A stretch of DNA of 37,860 nt from Salinicola endophyticus (GTDB lineage Bacteria > Pseudomonadota > Gammaproteobacteria > Pseudomonadales > Halomonadaceae), in contig NZ_PZJO01000012.1 in assembly GCF_003206575.1 (NCBI RefSeq), positions 1 to 37,860 of the forward strand. Reading direction: 5' to 3'. Each line of letters opens with the position of its first letter. The first letter of the stretch is position 1. The notes under the pieces were generated by a model. That model was not told the DNA's origin and searched no databases. It saw nothing but the letters and a program-made list of their open reading frames with translations. Shown here one piece after another: positions 32,460 through 37,860 of this stretch. Both the position numbers and the translations under genes were made by a program.

Positions 32460-32533
32460 GTCCAAAAAACGGCTGTTCAAAAATCGGTCGTCCAAAAACC
32501 GGTTGCCCACAAACCGGCTGCCCAAAAGGGGGA
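32459..32533. repeat. 15-bp tandem repeat, about five copies
   Basis: Units start at 32459, 32474, 32489, 32504 and 32519, with rough consensus TGYCCAAAAACCGGY; the fifth is degenerate in its second half. The unit resembles the left arm of the adjacent rplQ terminator (AAAGCCGGCTGTCC). The rest of the gene-free interval (32534-32703) holds only GC-rich inverted repeats, GTGGCA/TGCCAC at 32641-32663 and AGCGCCCGC/GCGGGCGCT at 32676-32704. I see no gene in it. Confidence 0.85.
32494..32517 (-). terminator. Minus-strand terminator for uvrA
   Basis: Read on the minus strand: CCGGTT (32517-32512), loop TGTGGGC, AACCGG (32504-32499), then five T (32498-32494). It is built from the third and fourth copies of the 15-bp repeat and lies about 190 nt past the uvrA stop. 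Confidence 0.6.
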
Positions 32534-32703
32534 TGCCGGCAGTCAGGTGTCCGCAGGCTGGATGTCTGTCACTCGGGAGGGCAGACCGGTCTCTTCAGGC
32601 ACGGCCTCCTCCAGGCGTGCCCCTGTGTACGGCTGGCAGGGTGGCAGGCTGGTGGTGTGCCACGCTACCCGCGGAAGCGCCCGCAGGCGCCTCCGGCGGG
32701 CGC

Positions 32704-35562
<2,859 letters not shown>

Positions 35563-35686
35563 GACTACCTCGTGCAGCGAAGCGGGAAACGACCAGTATA
35601 GCAGTCTGTCGGCCTCGACCGGTCGCTGCGGTAACGACGAAGACGATGGGCTGACGCTGACGCCGCGTCTGGCGCCGCCTGGCGCT

Positions 35687-35714
35687 TTCACTCGACACGG
35701 GCGAGGCGTAAAAT
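35687..35714 (+). promoter_or_regulatory. Candidate promoter of yajR-ssb
   Basis: TTCACT (35687-35692), 16-bp spacer, TAAAAT (35709-35714), in the 206-bp divergent region between uvrA and the MFS gene. Matches are partial. On the minus strand a TATACT -10-like site near 35594-35599 could serve uvrA, without a good -35. Confidence 0.4.
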
Positions 35715-35768
35715 GGGGGGTTCCCTCATTCATCCTCGCTTCTGCCGAGTTCACCAGCCGTGACTTCC

Positions 35769-37151
35769 ATGACATCTCGTTTTCTCGTTACCGAACGGCG
35801 CGCCATCGTGGGGCTGGCCAGCCTCTATGCCTCGCGCATGCTGGGGCTGTTCATGGTCCTGCCGATCCTGGCGCTCTACGCCGACCATCTCGACGGCGCC
35901 ACCCCCTTTCTCGTCGGCCTGGCCCTGGGCGGCTACGGCCTGACCCAGGCGATCCTGCAGATTCCCTTCGGCCTGCTCTCCGACCGGCTCGGACGCAAGG
36001 TGGTGATCGCCGGCGGCCTGCTGCTGTTCATTATCGGCAGTGTCGTGGCGGCCAACGCCACCTCGATCTATGTCGTCATCATCGGTCGCTGCCTGCAGGG
36101 CAGTGGCGCGGTCGCCGGCGCCATCATGGCGCTGCTCGCCGACCAGACCCGCGAGGAGATCCGCACCGCGGCGATGGCCACCATCGGTCTGTCGATCGGT
36201 GTCGCCTTCGGTGTGGCCATGGTGGTGGGGCCACTGGTCGCCGACATCGGGGGGCTGTCCGGGGTGTTCTGGTTCACTGCGGCGCTCTCCGCCTGCGGCC
36301 TGCTGATCCTGTGGAAGCTGGTGCCCAAGGCGCCACGCCGCATGGCCCATCGCGATGTCGGGCTCGATCGGCGCCAGCTGCGTGCCACCCTGATGCAGGG
36401 TGATCTGCTGCGGCTCGATTTCTCGATCTTCGCCCTGCACCTGATCCTGACCGCCTGCTTCGTCGCGCTGCCGTTCCAGCTCGAGGCCCTGGGCTTCGCC
36501 CCGGCGCATCATGGTTGGGTCTATCTGCCGGTAATGGCACTGGCTTTCGTGGCCATGGTGCCGCTGGTGATCGTGGCCGAGAAGTATCGCAAGATGAAGC
36601 CGGTGTTCGTCGGCGCCGTGGCGGCCATGACCCTGATCCTGCTGGGGTTCAGCGAGCTGGGGAGCGATCGCATCGCGCTGCTGGCGCTGCTGTGGGGCTT
36701 CTTCGTGGTGTTCAATCTGCTCGAGGCCACGCTGCCCTCGATGATCAGCAAGCTGGCGCCGGCCGGGGCCAAGGGCACCGCCATGGGGGTCTACTCCACC
36801 AGTCAGTTCCTCGGCGCCTTTTTGGGCGGCACCCTGGGCGGGGCGCTGTCCCAGGGGCTGGGTATCCACAGTGTGTTCCTCGGCGCTGCAGTGGTCGGGG
36901 CGATCTGGCTGGCGGTGGTGTGGAGGATGCCCGCGCCGCGCCACCTGTCGAGCGAAATCGTACCGCTGGACGCGCAATCCATGGGCATGCTCGATACACT
37001 GCTCGAGCGTTTCGCCTCGGTCGCCGGGGTCGAGGACGTAATGGTCGTGCCCGAAGAGCGCGTCGCTTATCTCAAGGTCGACCGCCAGCGCCTGGACGCC
37101 GAGGCGCTGGCCCGTATCACCGGCAATCAATGGCAACGAACCGACGCCTGA
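35769..37151 (+). CDS. yajR: MFS transporter of the YajR type with C-terminal ferredoxin-like domain
   Basis: A 460-aa inner-membrane carrier with about 12 hydrophobic segments. Motif A reads SDRLGRK (71-77), between TM2 and TM3, and the MFS repeat structure is clear. After TM12 a soluble stretch of about 60 residues ([21 protein letters not shown]) matches the YAM domain of E. coli YajR, a proton-coupled exporter of unknown natural substrate. The start is uncertain: ATG 35769 (MTSRFLVTE) or GTG 35760, neither with a strong ribosome-binding site. It is followed by ssb after 36 nt, so the two are probably co-transcribed. Family assignment is firm; the substrate is unknown. Confidence 0.85.
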   Translation: MTSRFLVTERRAIVGLASLYASRMLGLFMVLPILALYADHLDGATPFLVGLALGGYGLTQAILQIPFGLLSDRLGRKVVIAGGLLLFIIGSVVAANATSIYVVIIGRCLQGSGAVAGAIMALLADQTREEIRTAAMATIGLSIGVAFGVAMVVGPLVADIGGLSGVFWFTAALSACGLLILWKLVPKAPRRMAHRDVGLDRRQLRATLMQGDLLRLDFSIFALHLILTACFVALPFQLEALGFAPAHHGWVYLPVMALAFVAMVPLVIVAEKYRKMKPVFVGAVAAMTLILLGFSELGSDRIALLALLWGFFVVFNLLEATLPSMISKLAPAGAKGTAMGVYSTSQFLGAFLGGTLGGALSQGLGIHSVFLGAAVVGAIWLAVVWRMPAPRHLSSEIVPLDAQSMGMLDTLLERFASVAGVEDVMVVPEERVAYLKVDRQRLDAEALARITGNQWQRTDA

Positions 37152-37159
37152 GGGCGTCG
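37142..37159 (+). other. Hairpin holding the yajR stop codon
   Basis: CGACGCC (37142-37148), loop TGAG, GGCGTCG (37153-37159): a perfect 7-bp stem with the TGA stop in the loop. There is no T-run, so readthrough into ssb is expected. Confidence 0.6.
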
Positions 37160-37187
37160 TAAACGCAGGTAAGGCAAGGAGACAACG

Positions 37188-37799
37188 ATGGCCCGAGGTG
37201 TGAACAAAGTCATCCTGATCGGCAACCTGGGACAGGATCCGGAAGTCCGCTTCCTGCCGTCGGGCAATCCGGTGTGCAACCTGCGCATCGCGACCACCGA
37301 TACCTGGACCGACCGTCAGAGCGGCCAGCGTCAGGAGCGTACCGAGTGGCACAGTGTGGTGCTGTTCAACAAGCTGGCGGAGATCGCCCAGCAGTACGTC
37401 AAGAAGGGCTCGCGGATCTATATCGAAGGGCGCCTGCAGACCCGCAAGTGGCAGGGTCAGGATGGCCAGGATCGCTACTCCACCGAGATCGTCGGCAACG
37501 ACATGCAGATGCTCGACTCGCGCAGCGGTCAGGGCGGTGGTGACTACGCCCAGAGCCAGTATGGTGGTGCGCCGCAGCAGCAGCCCCAGGGTGGCTATGG
37601 CCAGCAGCAGCCCGCCCCGGCCCAGCAGGGCGGCTATGGTCAGCAGCAGCCGGCGCCTGCCCAGCAGGGCAGCTACGGCAACCAGCCTCAGCGTCCGCCG
37701 CAGAACCAGCCGGCGCCGCAGCCCAACCAGCAGAACGCCAACTACGGCGCGCCGAATCCGGGCAGCTTTGACGATTTCGACGACGAAATCCCGTTCTGA
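37188..37799 (+). CDS. ssb: Single-stranded DNA-binding protein
   Basis: SSB (203 aa) binds single-stranded DNA as a tetramer in replication, recombination and repair. The OB fold is residues 1-110 ([34 protein letters not shown]). A Gln/Gly/Pro-rich linker (about 115-190) contains a 13-residue repeat [13 protein letters not shown], two full copies (37590-37667) and a partial third. The acidic tip DFDDEIPF recruits partner proteins. AAGGAG precedes the ATG. Its neighbour uvrA is divergent, a common arrangement for these two repair genes. Confidence 0.97.
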   Translation: MARGVNKVILIGNLGQDPEVRFLPSGNPVCNLRIATTDTWTDRQSGQRQERTEWHSVVLFNKLAEIAQQYVKKGSRIYIEGRLQTRKWQGQDGQDRYSTEIVGNDMQMLDSRSGQGGGDYAQSQYGGAPQQQPQGGYGQQQPAPAQQGGYGQQQPAPAQQGSYGNQPQRPPQNQPAPQPNQQNANYGAPNPGSFDDFDDEIPF

Positions 37800-37822
37800 T
37801 TCGCCCGCGCGGCAGGTGATGA

Positions 37823-37844
37823 CCCCGCCGAGGCGGGGTTTTTT
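37823..37844 (+). terminator. Terminator after ssb
   Basis: CCCCGC, loop CGAG, GCGGGG (37823-37838 including flanking pairs), then six T (37839-37844). Confidence 0.9.
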
Positions 37845-37860
37845 GTGGGCGCCGTCCCTG

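Noticed and set aside
32459-32533. CRISPR-like array
   Set aside because: The repeats are 15 bp, directly adjoining with no spacers, and no cas genes are present.
35751-37352. Minus-strand 533-codon frame opposite the MFS gene and ssb start
   Set aside because: The His/Gln/Asp-rich translation is typical of antisense reading of a membrane protein gene.

Overview
The window is a GC-rich gammaproteobacterial chromosome segment carrying the main transcription/translation gene cluster. Protein sequences (EF-Tu, SecE, ribosomal proteins, a YajR-like carrier next to uvrA and ssb) and gene order point to the Halomonadaceae or a near relative. This placement comes from remembered family resemblance, not from a search.

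Layout. (1) 1-1892: a terminator of an upstream unit, birA, then tRNA-Tyr, tRNA-Gly, tRNA-Thr, a terminator and tRNA-Trp. (2) 1965-14022: secE-nusG, rplK-rplA, rplJ-rplL, rpoB-rpoC, with an L10-type leader before rplJ and an attenuator between rplL and rpoB. (3) 14062-18544: the str operon rpsL-rpsG-fusA-tuf, with its own promoter and a closing terminator. (4) 18570-32459: S10, spc and alpha gene blocks in one continuous run (rpsJ to rplQ, with secY, rpmJ and rpoA), started by a consensus promoter and ended by a strong terminator. (5) 32390-32703: a 314-bp gene-free convergent interval with a 15-bp tandem repeat. (6) 32704-35562: uvrA on the minus strand, diverging from a YajR-type MFS gene and ssb on the plus strand (35769-37799), closed by a terminator.

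The genes form one growth-rate-linked set: tRNAs, RNA polymerase core subunits (alpha, beta, beta'), elongation factors G and Tu, NusG, the SecY/SecE translocon and about 30 ribosomal proteins. Several promoters share a -10 region followed by a GC-rich discriminator, as expected for stringent control. Several intergenic regions fold into hairpins where ribosomal-protein feedback sites would be expected.

I found no mobile element, CRISPR array, defence system or biosynthetic cluster, and nothing that looks like a wholly new multi-gene system. The items most worth a second look are non-coding: a 137-nt structured gap between rpsJ and rplC, inverted repeats around the S10 and alpha promoters, the 15-bp tandem repeat that also makes a minus-strand terminator for uvrA, and the absence of the usual second tuf and of coaX beside the tRNA cluster.
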